Assembly: GCA_947623455.1 (NCBI GenBank)
Contig: OX392527.1
Span: forward strand, 27,644,201 to 27,708,200
Reading direction: 5' to 3'
DNA from: Mimachlamys varia
Taxonomy: Eukaryota; Mollusca; Bivalvia; Pectinida; Pectinidae
DNA length: 64,000 nucleotides
The first letter of the stretch is position 1. Every line of letters begins with the position of its first letter. Positions 24,401-39,400 of this stretch are shown here, piece by piece. The notes below the pieces were generated by a model. That model was not told the DNA's origin and did no database searches. It saw only the letters and a list, made by a program, of their open reading frames with translations. The translations under genes were made by a program, and so were the position numbers.

Positions 24401-27400
24401 ATACTGTCAATGTAGGCTATATGAGTCGGGAACATGAAGTGTTATACATACTGTCAATGTAGGCTTCATGAGTTGGGAATATGAAGTTTTATACATACTG
24501 TCAATGTAGGCTATATGAGTTGGGAATATGAAGTGTTATACATACTGACAATGTAGGCTAAATGAGTTGGGAATATGAAGTGTTATACATACTGTCAATG
24601 TAGGCTATATGAGTTGGGAATATGAAGTGTTATACATACTACCAAGGTAGGCTATATGAGTCGGGAATATGAAGTGTTATACATACTGTCAATGTAGGCT
24701 ATATGAGTCGGGAATATGAAGTGTTATACATACTGTCAATGTAGGCTATATGAGTAAGGAACATGAAGTGTTATACATACTGTCAATGTAGGCTATATGA
24801 GTAGGGAACATGAAGTGTTATACATACTGACAATGTAGGCTATATGAGTTGGGAATATGAAGTGTTATACATACTGTCAATGTAGGCTATATGAGTTGGG
24901 AATATGAAGTGTTATACATACTGTCAACATAGGCTATATGAGTCGGGAATATGAAGTGTTATACATACTGTCAATGTAGGCTGTATGAGTCGGGAATATG
25001 AAGTGTTATACATACTGTCAATGTAGGCTATATGAGTTGGGAATATGAAGTGTTATACATACTGTCAATGTAGGCTATATGGGTTGGGGATATGAAGTGT
25101 TATACATACTGTCAATGTAGGCTTATGAGTTGGGGATATGAAGTGTTATACATACTGTCAATGTAGGCTATATGAGTCGGGAATATGAAGTGTTATACAT
25201 ACTGTCAATGTAAGCTATATGAGTCGGGAACATGAAGTGTTATACATACTGTCAATGTAGGCTATATGAGTTGGGAATATGAAGTCTTATACACACTGTC
25301 AATGTAGGCTATATGAGTCGGGATTATGAAGTGTTATACATACTGTCAATGTAAGCTATATGAGTCGGGAACATGAAGTGTTATACATACTGTCAATGTA
25401 GGCTATATGAGTTGGGAATATGAAGTCTTATACACACTGTCAATGTAGGCTATATGAGTCGGGATTATGAAGTGTTATACATACTGTCAATGTAGGCTGT
25501 ATGAGTCGGGAATATGAAGTGTTATACATACTGTCAATGTAGGCTATATGAGTCGGGAATATGAAGTGTTATACATACTGTCAATGTAGGCTATATGAGT
25601 TGGGGATATGAAGTGTTATACATACTGTCAATGTAGGCTGTATGAGTTGGGAATATGAAGTGTTATACATACTGTCAATGTAGGCTATATGAGTCGGGAA
25701 TATGAAGTGTTATACATACTGTCAATGTAGGCTATATGAGTCGGGAATATGAAGTGTTATACATACTGTCAATGTAGGCTATATGAGTTGGGAATATGAA
25801 ATGTTATACATACTGTCGATATAGGCTTTATGAGTTGGGAATATGAAGTGTTATACATAGTGTGAATGTAGGCTGTATGAGTTGGGAACATGAAGTGTTA
25901 TACATACTGTCAATGTAGGCTGTATGAGTTGGGAATATGAAGTGTTATACATAATGTCAATGTAGGCTATATGAGTCGGGAATATGAAGTGTTATACATA
26001 CTGTCAATGTAGGCTGTATGAGTTGGGAACATGAAGTGTTATACATACTGTCGATATAGGCTTTATGAGTTGGGAATATGAAGTGTTATACATACTGTCA
26101 ATGTAGGCTATATGAGTCGGGAACATGAAGTGTTATACATACTGTCAATGTAGGCTATATGAGTCGGGAACATGAAGTGTTATACATACTGTCAATGTAG
26201 GCTTCATGAGTTGGGAATATGAAGTTTTATACATACTGTCAATGTAGGCTATATGAGTTGGGAATATGAAGTGTTATACATACTGACAATGTAGGCTAAA
26301 TGAGTTGGGAATATGAAGTGCTATACATACTGTCAATGTAGGCTATATGAGTTGGGAATATGAAGTGTTATACATACTATCAAGGTAGGCTATATGAGTC
26401 GGGAATATGAAGTGTTATACATACTGTCAATGTAGGCTATATGAGTCGGGAATATGAAGTGTTATACATACTGTCAATGTAGGCTGTATGAGTCGGGAAT
26501 ATGAAGTGTTATACATACTGTCAATGTAGGCTATATGAGTAAGGAACATGAAGTGTTATACATACTGTCAATGTAGGCTATATGAGTAGGGAACATGAAG
26601 TGTTATACATACTGACAATGTAGGCTATATGAGTTGGGAATATGAAGTGTTATACATACTGTCAATGTAGGCTATATGAGTTGGGAATATGAAGTGTTAT
26701 ACATACTGTCAACATAGGCTATATGAGTTGGGAATATGAAGTGTTATACATACTGTCAATGTAGGCTATATGAGTTGGGAATATGAAGTGTTATACATAC
26801 TGTCAATGTAGGCTATATGAGTCGGGAATATGAAGTGTTATACATACTGTCAATGTAGGCTGTATGAGTCGGGAATATGAAGTGTTATACATACTGTCAA
26901 TGTAGGCTATATGAGTTGGGAATATGAAGTGTTATACATACTGTCAATGTAGGCTATATGGGTTGGGGATATGAAGTGTTATACATACTGTCAATGTAGG
27001 CTGTATGAGTTGGGGATATGAAGTGTTATACATACTGTCAATGTAGGCTATATGAGTCGGGAATATGAAGTGTTATACATACTGTCAATGTAGGTTATAT
27101 GAGTCGGGAATATGAAGTGTTACACATACTGTCAATGTAGGCTATATGAGTCGGGAATATGAAGTGTTACACATACTGTCAATGTAGGCTATATGAGTCG
27201 GGAATATGAAGTGTTATACATACTGTCAATGTAGGCTTTATGAGTCGGGAATATGAAGTGTTACACATACTGTCAATGTAGGCTATATGAGTCGGGAATA
27301 TGAAGTGTTATACATACTGACAATGTAGGCTGTATGAGTCGGGAATATGAAGTGTTATACATACTGTCAATGTAGGCTGTATGAGTCGGGAATATAAAGT

Positions 27401-30400
27401 GTTATACATAGTGTGAATGTAGCCTATATGAGTTGGGAACATGAAGTGTTATACATACTGCCAATGTAGGCAATAAGAGTTGGGAACATGAAGTGTTATA
27501 CATACTGTCAATGTAGGCTATATGAGTTGGGAACATGAAGTGTTATACATACTGATAATCTAGGTTGTATGAGTTGGGAACATGAAGTGTTATACATACT
27601 GTCAATGTAGGCTATATGAGTTAGGAATATGAAGTGTTATACATACTGTCAATGTAGGCTGTATGAGTTGGGGATATGAAGTGTTATACATACTGTCAAT
27701 GTAGCCTATATGAGTTGGGAACATGAAGTGTTATACATACTGCCAATGTAGGCAATAAGAGTTGGGAACATGAAGTGTTATACATACTGTCAATGTAGGC
27801 TATATGAGTTGGGAACATGAAGTGTTATACATACTGATAATCTAGGCTGTATGAGTTGGGAACATGAAGTGTTATACATACTGTCAATGTAGGCTATATG
27901 AGTTAGGAATATGAAGTGTTATACATACTGTCAATGTAGGCTATATGAGTTGGGGATATGAAGTGTTATACATACTGTCAATGTAGCCTATATGAGTTGG
28001 GAACATGAAGTGTTATACATACTGCCAATGTAGGCAATAAGAGTTGGGAACATGAAGTGTTATACATACTGTCAATGAAGGCTATATGAGTTGGGAACAT
28101 GAAGTGTTATACATACTGATAATCTAGGCTGTATGAGTTGGGAACATGAAGTGTTATACATACTGTCAATATAGGCTATATGAGCTGGGAACATGAAGTG
28201 TTATACATACTGTCAATATAGGCTATATGAGTTGGGAATATGAAGTGTTATACATACTGACAATGTAGGCTATATGAGTTGGGAATATGAAGTGTTATAC
28301 ATACTGTCGATATAGGCTTTATGAGTTGGGAATATGAAGTGTTATACATACTGTCAATGTAGGCTTTATGAGTTGGGGATATGAAGTGTTATACATACTG
28401 TCAATGTAGGCTATATGAGTAAGGAACATGAAGTGTTATACATACTGTCAATGTAGGCTATATGAGTAAGGAACATGAAGTGTTATACATACTGTCAATG
28501 TAGGCTATATGAGTTGGGAATATGAAGTGTTATACATACTGTCGATATAGGCTGTATGAGTTGGGAATATGAAGTGTTATACATACTGTCGATATAGGCT
28601 ATATGAGTTGGGAATATGAAGTGTTATACATACTGTCAATGTAGGCTGTATGAGTTGGGAATATGAAGTGTTATACATACTGTCAATGTAGCCTATATGA
28701 GTTGGGAACATGAAGTGTTATACATACTGCCAATGTAGGCAATAAGAGTTGGAAACATGAAGTGTTATACATACTGTCAATGTAGGCTATATGAGTTGGG
28801 AACATGAAGTGTTATACATACTGATAATCTAGGCTGTATGAGTTGGGAACATGAAGTGTTATACATACTGTCAATGTAGGCTATATGAGTTGGGAATATG
28901 AAGTGTTATACATACTGTCAATGTAGGCTATATGAGTTGGGGATATGAAGTGTTATACATACTGTCAATGTAGCCTATATGAGTTGGGAACATGAAGTGT
29001 TATACATACTGCCAATGTAGGCAATAAGAGTTGGGAACATGAAGTGTTATACATACTGTCAATGTAGGCTATATGAGTTGGGAACATGAAGTGTTATACA
29101 TACTGATAATCTAGGCTGTATGAGTTGGGAACATGAAGTGTTATACATACTGTCAATATAGGCTATATGAGCTGGGAACATGAAGTGTTATACATACTGT
29201 CAATATAGGCTATATGAGTTGGGAATATGAAGTGTTATACATACTGACAATGTAGGCTATATGAGTTGGGAATATGAAGTGTTATACATACTGTCGATAT
29301 AGGCTTTATGAGTTGGGAATATGAAGTGTTATACATACTGTCAATGTAGGCTTTATGAGTTGGGGATATGAAGTGTTATACATACTGTCAATGTAGGCTA
29401 TATGAGTAAGGAACATGAAGTGTTATACATACTGTCAATGTAGGCTATATGAGTAAGGAACATGAAGTGTTATACATACTGTCAATGTAGGCTATATAAG
29501 TTGGGAATATGAAGTGTTATACATACTGTCGATATAGGCTGTATGAGTTGGGAATATGAAGTGTTATACATACTGTCGATATAGGCTATATGAGTTGGGA
29601 ATATGAAGTGTTATACATACTGTCAATGTAGGCTGTATGAGTTGGGAATATGAAGTGTTATACATACTGTCAATGTAGGCTATATGAGTCGGGAATATGA
29701 AGTGTTATACATACTGTCAGTGTAGGCTATATGAGTTGGGAATATGAAGTGTTATACATATTGTCAATGTAAGCTATATGAGTCGGGAATATGAAGTGTT
29801 ATACATACTGTCAATGTAGGCTATATGAGTCGGGAATATGAAGTGTTATACACACTGTCAATGTAGGCTATATGAGTTGGGAATATGAAGTGTTATACAT
29901 ACTGTCAATGTAGGCTGTATGAGTCGGGAATATGAAGTGTTATACATACTGTCAATGCAGGCTATATGAGTTGGGAATATGGAATGTTATACATACTGTC
30001 GATATAGGCTTTATTCGTTGGGAATATGAAGTGTTATACATACTGTCAATGTAGGCTATATGAGTTGGGAATATGAAGTGTTATACATACTATCAAGGTA
30101 GGCTGTATGAGTCGGGAATATGAAGTGTTATACATACTGTCAATGTAGGCTGTATGAGTCGGGAATATGAAGTGTTATACATACTGTCAATGTAGGCTGT
30201 ATGAGTCGGGAATATGAAGTGTTATACATACTGTCAATGTAGGCTGTATGAGTCGGGAATATGAAGTGTTATACATACTGTCAATGTAGGCTGTATGAGT
30301 CGGGAACATGAAGTGTTATACATACTGTCAATGTAGGCTATATGAGTCGGGAATATGAAGTGTTATACATACTGTCAATGTAGGCTATACGAGTTGGGAA

Positions 30401-33400
30401 TATGAAGTGTTATACATACTGTCAATGTAGGCTATATGAGTCGGGAATATGAAGTGTTATACATACTGTCAATGTAGGCTGTATGAGTCGGGAATATGAA
30501 GTGTTATACATAATGTCAGTGTAGGCTATATGAGTTGGGAATATGAAGTGTTATACATACTGTCAATGTAGGCTATATGAGTCGGGAATATGAAGTGTTA
30601 TACATACTGTCAATGTAGGCTATATGAGTCGGGAATATGAAGTGTTATACACACTGTCAATGTAAGCTATGTGAGTTGGGAATATGAAGTGTTATACATA
30701 CTGTCAATGTAGGCTATATGAGTCGGGAATATGAAGTGTTATACATACTGTCAATGTAGGCTATATGAGTCGGGAATATGAAGTGTTATACACACTGTCA
30801 ATGTAAGCTATGTGAGTTGGGAATATGAAGTGTTATACATACTGTCAATGTAGGCTATATGAGTCGGGAATATGAAGTGTTATACATACTGTCAATGTAG
30901 GCTATATGAGTCGGGAATATGAAGTGTTATACATACTGTCAATGTAGGCTATATGAGTTGGGAATATGGAATGTTATACATACTGTCGATATAGGCTTTA
31001 TGAGTTGGGAATATGAAGTGTTATACATACTGTCAATGTAGGCTATATGAGTTGGGAATATGAAGTGTTATACATACTATCAAGGTAGGCTGTATGAGTC
31101 GGGAATATGAAGTGTTATACATACTGTCAATGTAGGCTGTATGAGTCGGGAATATGAAGTGTTATACATACTGTCAATGTAGGCTGTATGAGTCGGGAAT
31201 ATGAAGTGTTATACATACTGTCAATGTAGGCTATATGAGTCGGGAATATGAAGTGTTATACACACTGTCAATGTAGGCTATATGAGTTGGGAATATGAAG
31301 TGTTATACATACTGTCAATGTAGGCTGTATGAGTCGGGAATATGAAGTGTTATACATACTGTCAATGCAGGCTATATGAGTTGGGAATATGGAATGTTAT
31401 ACATACTGTCGATATAGGCTTTATGAGTTGGGAATATGAAGTGTTATACATACTGTCAATGTAGGCTATATGAGTTGGGAATATGAAGTGTTATACATAC
31501 TATCAAGGTAGGCTGTATGAGTCGGGAATATGAAGTGTTATACATACTGTCAATGTAGGCTGTATGAGTCGGGAATATGAAGTGTTATACATACTGTCAA
31601 TGTAGGCTGTATGAGTCGGGAATATGAAGTGTTATACATACTGTCAATGTAGGCTGTATGAGTCGGGAATATGAAGTGTTATACATACTGTCAATGTAGG
31701 CTGTATGAGTCGGGAACATGAAGTGTTATACATACTGTCAGTGTAGGCTATATGAGTTGGGAATATGAAGTGTTATACATACTGTCAATGTAAGCTATAT
31801 GAGTCGGGAATATGAAGTGTTATACATACTGTCAATGTAGGCTATATGAGTCGGGAATATGAAGTGTTATACACACTGTCAATGTAGGCTGTATGAGTTG
31901 GGAATATGAAGTGTTATACATAGTGTGAATGTAGGCTATATGAGTCGGGAATATGAAGTGTTATACATACTGTCAATGTAGGCTATATGAGTTGGGAATA
32001 TGGAATGTTATACATACTGTCGATATAGGCTTTATGAGTTGGGAATATGAAGTGTTATACATACTGTCAATGTAGGCTATATGAGTTGGGAATATGAAGT
32101 GTTATACATACTATCAAGGTAGGCTGTATGAGTCGGGAATATGAAGTGTTATACATACTGTCAATGTAGGCTGTATGAGTCGGGAATATGAAGTGTTATA
32201 CATACTGTCAATGTAGGCTGTATGAGTCGGGAATATGAAGTGTTATACATACTGTCAATGTAGGCTATATGAGTCGGGAATATGAAGTGTTATACATACT
32301 GTCAATGTAGGCTGTATGAGTCGGGAACATGAAGTGTTATACATACTGTCAATGTAGGCTATATGAGTCGGGAATATGAAGTGTTATACATACTGTCAAC
32401 GTAGGCTAGATGAGTCGGGAATATGAAGTGTTATACATACTGTCAATGTAGGCTATATGAGTTGGGAATATGAAGTGTTATACATACTGTCAATGTAGGC
32501 TATATGAGTCGGGAATATGAAGTGTTATACATACTGTCAATGTAGGCTGTATGAGTCGGGAATATGAAGTGTTACACATACTGTCAATGTAGGCTATATG
32601 AGTCGGGAATATGAAGTGTTATACATACTGTCAATGTAGGCTATATGAGTCGGGGATATGAAGTGTTATACATACTGTCAATGTAGGCTGTATGAGTTGG
32701 GGATATGAAGTGTTATACATACTGTCAATGTAGGCTATATGAGTCGGGAATATGAAGTGTTATACATACTGTCAATGTAGGCTATATGAGTCGGGAATAT
32801 GAAGTGTTATACATACTGTCAATGTAGGCTATATGAGTCGGGAATATGAAGTGTTATACATACTGTCAATGTAGGCTTTATGAGTCGGGAATATGAAGTG
32901 TTATACATACTGTCAATGTAGGCTATATGAGTTGGGAATATGAAGTGTTATACATACTGTCAATGTAGGCTGTATGAGTCGGGAATATGAAGTGTTATAC
33001 ATACTGTCAATGCAGGCTATATGAGTTGGGAATATGGAATGTTATACATACTGTCGATATAGGCTTTATGAGTTGGGAATATGAAGTGTTATACATACTG
33101 TCAATGTAGGCTATATGAGTTGGGAATATGAAGTGTTATACATACTATCAAGGTAGGCTGTATGAGTCGGGAATATGAAGTGTTATACATACTGTCAATG
33201 TAGGCTGTATGAGTCGGGAATATGAAGTGTTATACATACTGTCAATGTAGGCTGTATGAGTCGGGAATATGAAGTGTTATACATACTGTCAATGTAGGCT
33301 GTATGAGTCGGGAATATGAAGTGTTATACATACTGTCAATGTAGGCTGTATGAGTCGGGAACATGAAGTGTTATACATACTGTCAATGTAGGCTATATGA

Positions 33401-36400
33401 GTCGGGAATATGAAGTGTTATACATACTGTCAATGTAGGCTATACGAGTTGGGAATATGAAGTGTTATACATACTGTCAATGTAGGCTATATGAGTCGGG
33501 AATATGAAGTGTTATACATACTGTCAATGTAGGCTGTATGAGTCGGGAATATGAAGTGTTATACATACTGTCAGTGTAGGCTATATGAGTTGGGAATATG
33601 AAGTGTTATACATACTGTCAATGTAAGCTATATGAGTCGGGAATATGAAGTGTTATACATACTGTCAATGTAGGCTATATGAGTCGGGAATATGAAGTGT
33701 TATACACACTGTCAATGTAAGCTATATGAGTTGGGAATATGAAGTGTTATACATACTGTCAATGTAGGCTATATGAGTCGGGAATATGAAGTGTTATACA
33801 TACTGTCAATGTAGGCTATATGAGTTGGGAATATGGAATGTTATACATACTGTCGATATAGGCTTTATGAGTTGGGAATATGAAGTGTTATACATACTGT
33901 CAATGTAGGCTATATGAGTTGGGAATATGAAGTGTTATACATACTATCAAGGTAGGCTGTATGAGTCGGGAATATGAAGTGTTATACATACTGTCAATGT
34001 AGGCTGTATGCGTCGGGAATATGAAGTGTTATACATACTGTCAATGTAGGCTGTATGAGTCGGGAATATGAAGTGTTATACATACTGTCAATGTAGGCTA
34101 TATGAGTCGGGAATATGAAGTGTTATACACACTGTCAATGTAGGCTATATGAGTTGGGAATATGAAGTGTTATACATACTGTCAATGTAGGCTGTATGAG
34201 TCGGGATTATGAAGTGTTATACATACTGTCAATGCAGGCTATATGAGTTGGGAATATGGAATGTTATACATACTGTCGATATAGGCTTTATGAGTTGGGA
34301 ATATGAAGTGTTATACATACTGTCAATGTAGGCTATATGAGTTGGGAATATGAAGTGTTATACATACTATCAAGGTAGGCTGTATGAGTCGGGAATATGA
34401 AGTGTTATACATACTGTCAATGTAGGCTGTATGAGTCGGGAATATGAAGTGTTATACATACTGTCAATGTAGGCTGTATGAGTCGGGAATATGAAGTGTT
34501 ATACATACTGTCAATGTAGGCTGTATGAGTCGGGAATATGAAATGTTATACATACTGTCAATGTAGGCTGTATGAGTCGGGAACATGAAGTGTTATACAT
34601 ACTGTCAATGTAGGCTATATGAGTCGGGAATATGAAGTGTTATACATACTGTCAATGTAGGCTATACGAGTTGGGAATATGAAGTGTTATACATACTGTC
34701 AATGTAGGCTATATGAGTCGGGAATATGAAGTGTTATACATACTGTCAATGTAGGCTGTATGAGTCGGGAATATGAAGTGTTATACATACTGTCAGTGTA
34801 GGCTATATGAGTTGGGAATATGAAGTGTTATACATACTGTCAATGTAAGCTATATGAGTCGGGAATATGAAGTGTTATACATACTGTCAATGTAGGCTGT
34901 ATGAGTCGGGAATATGAAGTGTTATACATACTGTCAGTGTAGGCTATATGAGTTGGGAATATGAAGTGTTATACATACTGTCAATGTAGGCTATATGAGT
35001 TGGGAATATGAAGTGTTATACATAGTGTGAATGTAGGCTATATGAGTCGGGAATATGAAGTGTTATACATACTGTCAATGTAGGCTATATGAGTTGGGAA
35101 TATGGAATGTTATACATACTGTCGATATAGGCTTTATGAGTTGGGAATATGAAGTGTTATACATACTGTCAATGTAGGCTATATGAGTTGGGAATATGAA
35201 GTGTTATACATACTATCAAGGTAGGCTGTATGAGTCGGGAATATGAAGTGTTATACATACTGTCAATGTAGGCTGTATGAGTCGGGAATATGAAGTGTTA
35301 TACATACTGTCAATGTAGGCTGTATGAGTCGGGAATATGAAGTGTTATACATACTGTCAATGTAGGCTATATGAGTCGGGAATATGAAGTGTTATACATA
35401 CTGTCAATGTAGGCTGTATGAGTCGGGAACATGAAGTGTTATACATACTGTCAATGTAGGCTATATGAGTCGGGAATATGAAGTGTTATACATACTGTCA
35501 ACGTAGGCTATATGAGTCGGGAATATGAAGTGTTATACATACTGTCAATGTAGGCTATATGAGTTGGGAATATGAAGTGTTATACATACTGTCAATGTAG
35601 GCTATATGAGTCGGGAATATGAAGTGTTATACATACTGTCAATGTAGGCTGTATGAGTCGGGAATATGAAGTGTTACACATACTGTCAATGTAGGCTATA
35701 TGAGTCGGGAATATGAAGTGTTATACATACTGTCAATGTAGGCTATATGAGTCGGGGATATGAAGTGTTATACATACTGTCAATGTAGGCTGTATGAGTT
35801 GGGGATATGAAGTGTTATACATACTGTCAATGTAGGCTATATGAGTTGGGAATATGAAGTGTTATACATACTGTCAATGTAGGCTATATGAGTCGGGAAT
35901 ATGAAGTGTTATACATACTGTCAATGTAGGCTGTATGAGTCGGGAATATGAAGTGTTATACATACTGTCAATGTAGGCTGTATGAGTCGGGAATATGAAG
36001 TGTTATACATACTGTCAATGTAGGCTATATGAGTCGGGAATATGAAGTGTTATACATACTGTCAATGTAGGCTATATGAGTCGGGAATATGAAGTGTTAT
36101 ACATACTGTCAATGTAGGCTTTATGAGTCGGGAATATGAAGTGTTATACATACTGTCAATGTAGGCTATATGAGTCGGGAATATGAAGTGTTATACATAC
36201 TGTCAATGTAGGCTGTATGAGTCGGGAATATGAAGTGTTATACATAGTGTGAATGTAGGCTATATGAGTCGGGAATATGAAGTGTTATACATACTGTCAA
36301 TGTAGGCTATATGAGTCGGGAATATGAAGTGTTATACATACTGTCAATGTAGGCTATATGAGTAAGGAACATGAAGTGTTATACATACTGTCAATGTAGG

Positions 36401-39400
36401 CTATATGAGTAGGGAACATGAAGTGTTATACATACTGACAATGTAGGCTATATGAGTTGGGAAGATGAAGTGTTATACATACTGTCAATGTAGGCTATAT
36501 GAGTTGGGAATATGAAGTGTTATACATACTGTCAATGTAGGCTATATGAGTCGGGAATATGAAGTGTTATACATACTGTCAATGTAGGCTGTATGAGTCG
36601 GGAATATGAAGTGTTATACATACTATCAATGTAGGCTATATGAGTCGGGAATATGAAGTGTTATACATACTGTCAATGTAGGCTATATGAGTTGGGAATA
36701 TGAAGTGTTATACATACTGTCAATGTAGGCTATATGAGTCGGGAATATGAAGTGTTATACATACTGTCAATGTAGGCTGTATGAGTCGGGAATATGAAGT
36801 GTTATACATAGTGTGAATGTAGGCTATATGAGTCGGGAATATGAAGTGTTATACATACTGTGAATGTAGGCTATATGAGTCGGGAATATGAAGTGTTATA
36901 CATACTGTCAATGTAGGCTATATGAGTAAGGAACATGAAGTGTTATACATACTGTCAATGTAGGCTGTATGAGTAGGGAACATGAAGTGTTATACATACT
37001 GACAATGTAGGCTATATGAGTTGGGAAGATGAAGTGTTATACATACTGTCAATGTAGGCTATATGAGTTGGGAATATGAAGTGTTATACATACTGTCAAT
37101 GTAGGCAATACGAGTTGAGAACATAAAGTGTTATACATACTGTCAATGTAGGCAATACGAGTTGGGAACATGAAGTGTTATACATACTGTCAATGTAAGC
37201 TATATGAGTCGGGAATATGAAGTGTTATACATACTGTCAATGTAGGCTATATGAGTCGGGAATATGAAGTGTTATACATACTGTCAATGTAGGCTGTATG
37301 AGTCGGGAACATGAAGTGTTATACATACTGTCAATGTAGGCTATATGAGTCGGGAATATGAAGTGTTATACATACTGTCAACGTAGGCTATATGAGTCGG
37401 GAATATGAAGTGTTATACATACTGTCAATGTAAGCTATATGAGTCGGGAATATGAAGTGTTATACATACTGTCAATGTAGGCTATATGAGTCGGGAATAT
37501 GAAGTGTTATACACACTGTCAATGTAGGCTATATGAGTTGGGAATATGAAGTGTTATACATAGTGTGAATGTAGGCTATATGAGTCGGGAATATGAAGTG
37601 TTATACATACTGTCAATGTAGGCTATATGAGTTGGGAATATGGAATGTTATACATACTGTCGATATAGGCTTTATGAGTTGGGAATATGAAGTGTTATAC
37701 ATACTGTCAATGTAGGCTATATGAGTTGGGAATATGAAGTGTTATACATACTATCAAGGTAGGCTGTATGAGTCGGGAATATGAAGTGTTATACATACTG
37801 TCAATGTAGGCTGTATGAGTCGGGAATATGAAGTGTTATACATACTGTCAATGTAGGCTGTATGAGTCGGGAATATGAAGTGTTATACATACTGTCAATG
37901 TAGGCTATATGAGTCGGGAATATGAAGTGTTATACATACTGTCAATGTAGGCTGTATGAGTCGGGAACATGAAGTGTTATACATACTGTCAATGTAGGCT
38001 ATATGAGTCGGGAATATGAAGTGTTATACATACTGTCAACGTAGGCTATATGAGTCGGGAATATGAAGTGTTATACATACTGTCAATGTAGGCTATATGA
38101 GTTGGGAATATGAAGTGTTATACATACTGTCAATGTAGGCTATATGAGTCGGGAATATGAAGTGTTATACATACTGTCAATGTAGGCTGTATGAGTCGGG
38201 AATATGAAGTGTTACACATACTGTCAATGTAGGCTATATGAGTCGGGAATATGAAGTGTTATACATACTGTCAATGTAGGCTATATGAGTCGGGGATATG
38301 AAGTGTTATACATACTGTCAATGTAGGCTGTATGAGTTGGGGATATGAAGTGTTATACATACTGTCAATGTAGGCTTTATGAGTCGGGAATATGAAGTGT
38401 TATACATACTGTCAATGTAGGCTATATGAGTCGGGAATATGAAGTGTTATACATACTGTCAATGTAGGCTATATGAGTCGGGAATATGAAGTGTTATACA
38501 TACTGTCAATGTAGGCTTTATGAGTCGGGAATATGAAGTGTTATACATACTGTCAATGTAGGCTATATGAGTCGGGAATATGAAGTGTTATACATACTGT
38601 CAATGTAGGCTGTATGAGTCGGGAATATGAAGTGTTATACATAGTGTGAATGTAGGCTATATGAGTCGGGAATATGAAGTGTTATACATACTGTCAATGT
38701 AGGCTATATGAGTCGGGAATATGAAGTGTTATACATACTGTCAATGTAGGCTATATGAGTAAGGAACATGAAGTGTTATACATACTGTCAATGTAGGCTA
38801 TATGAGTAGGGAACATGAAGTGTTATACATACTGACAATGTAGGCTATATGAGTTGGGAAGATGAAGTGTTATACATACTGTCAATGTAGGCTATATGAG
38901 TTGGGAATATGAAGTGTTATACATACTGTCAATGTAGGCTATATGAGTCGGGAATATGAAGTGTTATACATACTGTCAATGTAGGCTGTATGAGTCGGGA
39001 ATATGAAGTGTTATACATACTATCAACGTAGGCTATATGAGTCGGGAATATGAAGTGTTATACATACTGTCAATGTAGGCTATATGAGTTGGGAATATGA
39101 AGTGTTATACATACTGTCAATGTAGGCTATATGAGTCGGGAATATGAAGTGTTATACATACTGTCAATGTAGGCTGTATGAGTCGGGAATATGAAGTGTT
39201 ATACATAGTGTGAATGTAGGCTATATGAGTCGGGAATATGAAGTGTTATACATACTGTCAATGTAGGCTATATGAGTCGGGAATATGAAGTGTTATACAT
39301 ACTGTCAATGTAGGCTATATGAGTAAGGAACATGAAGTGTTATACATACTGTCAATGTAGGCTGTATGAGTAGGGAACATGAAGTGTTATACATACTGAC

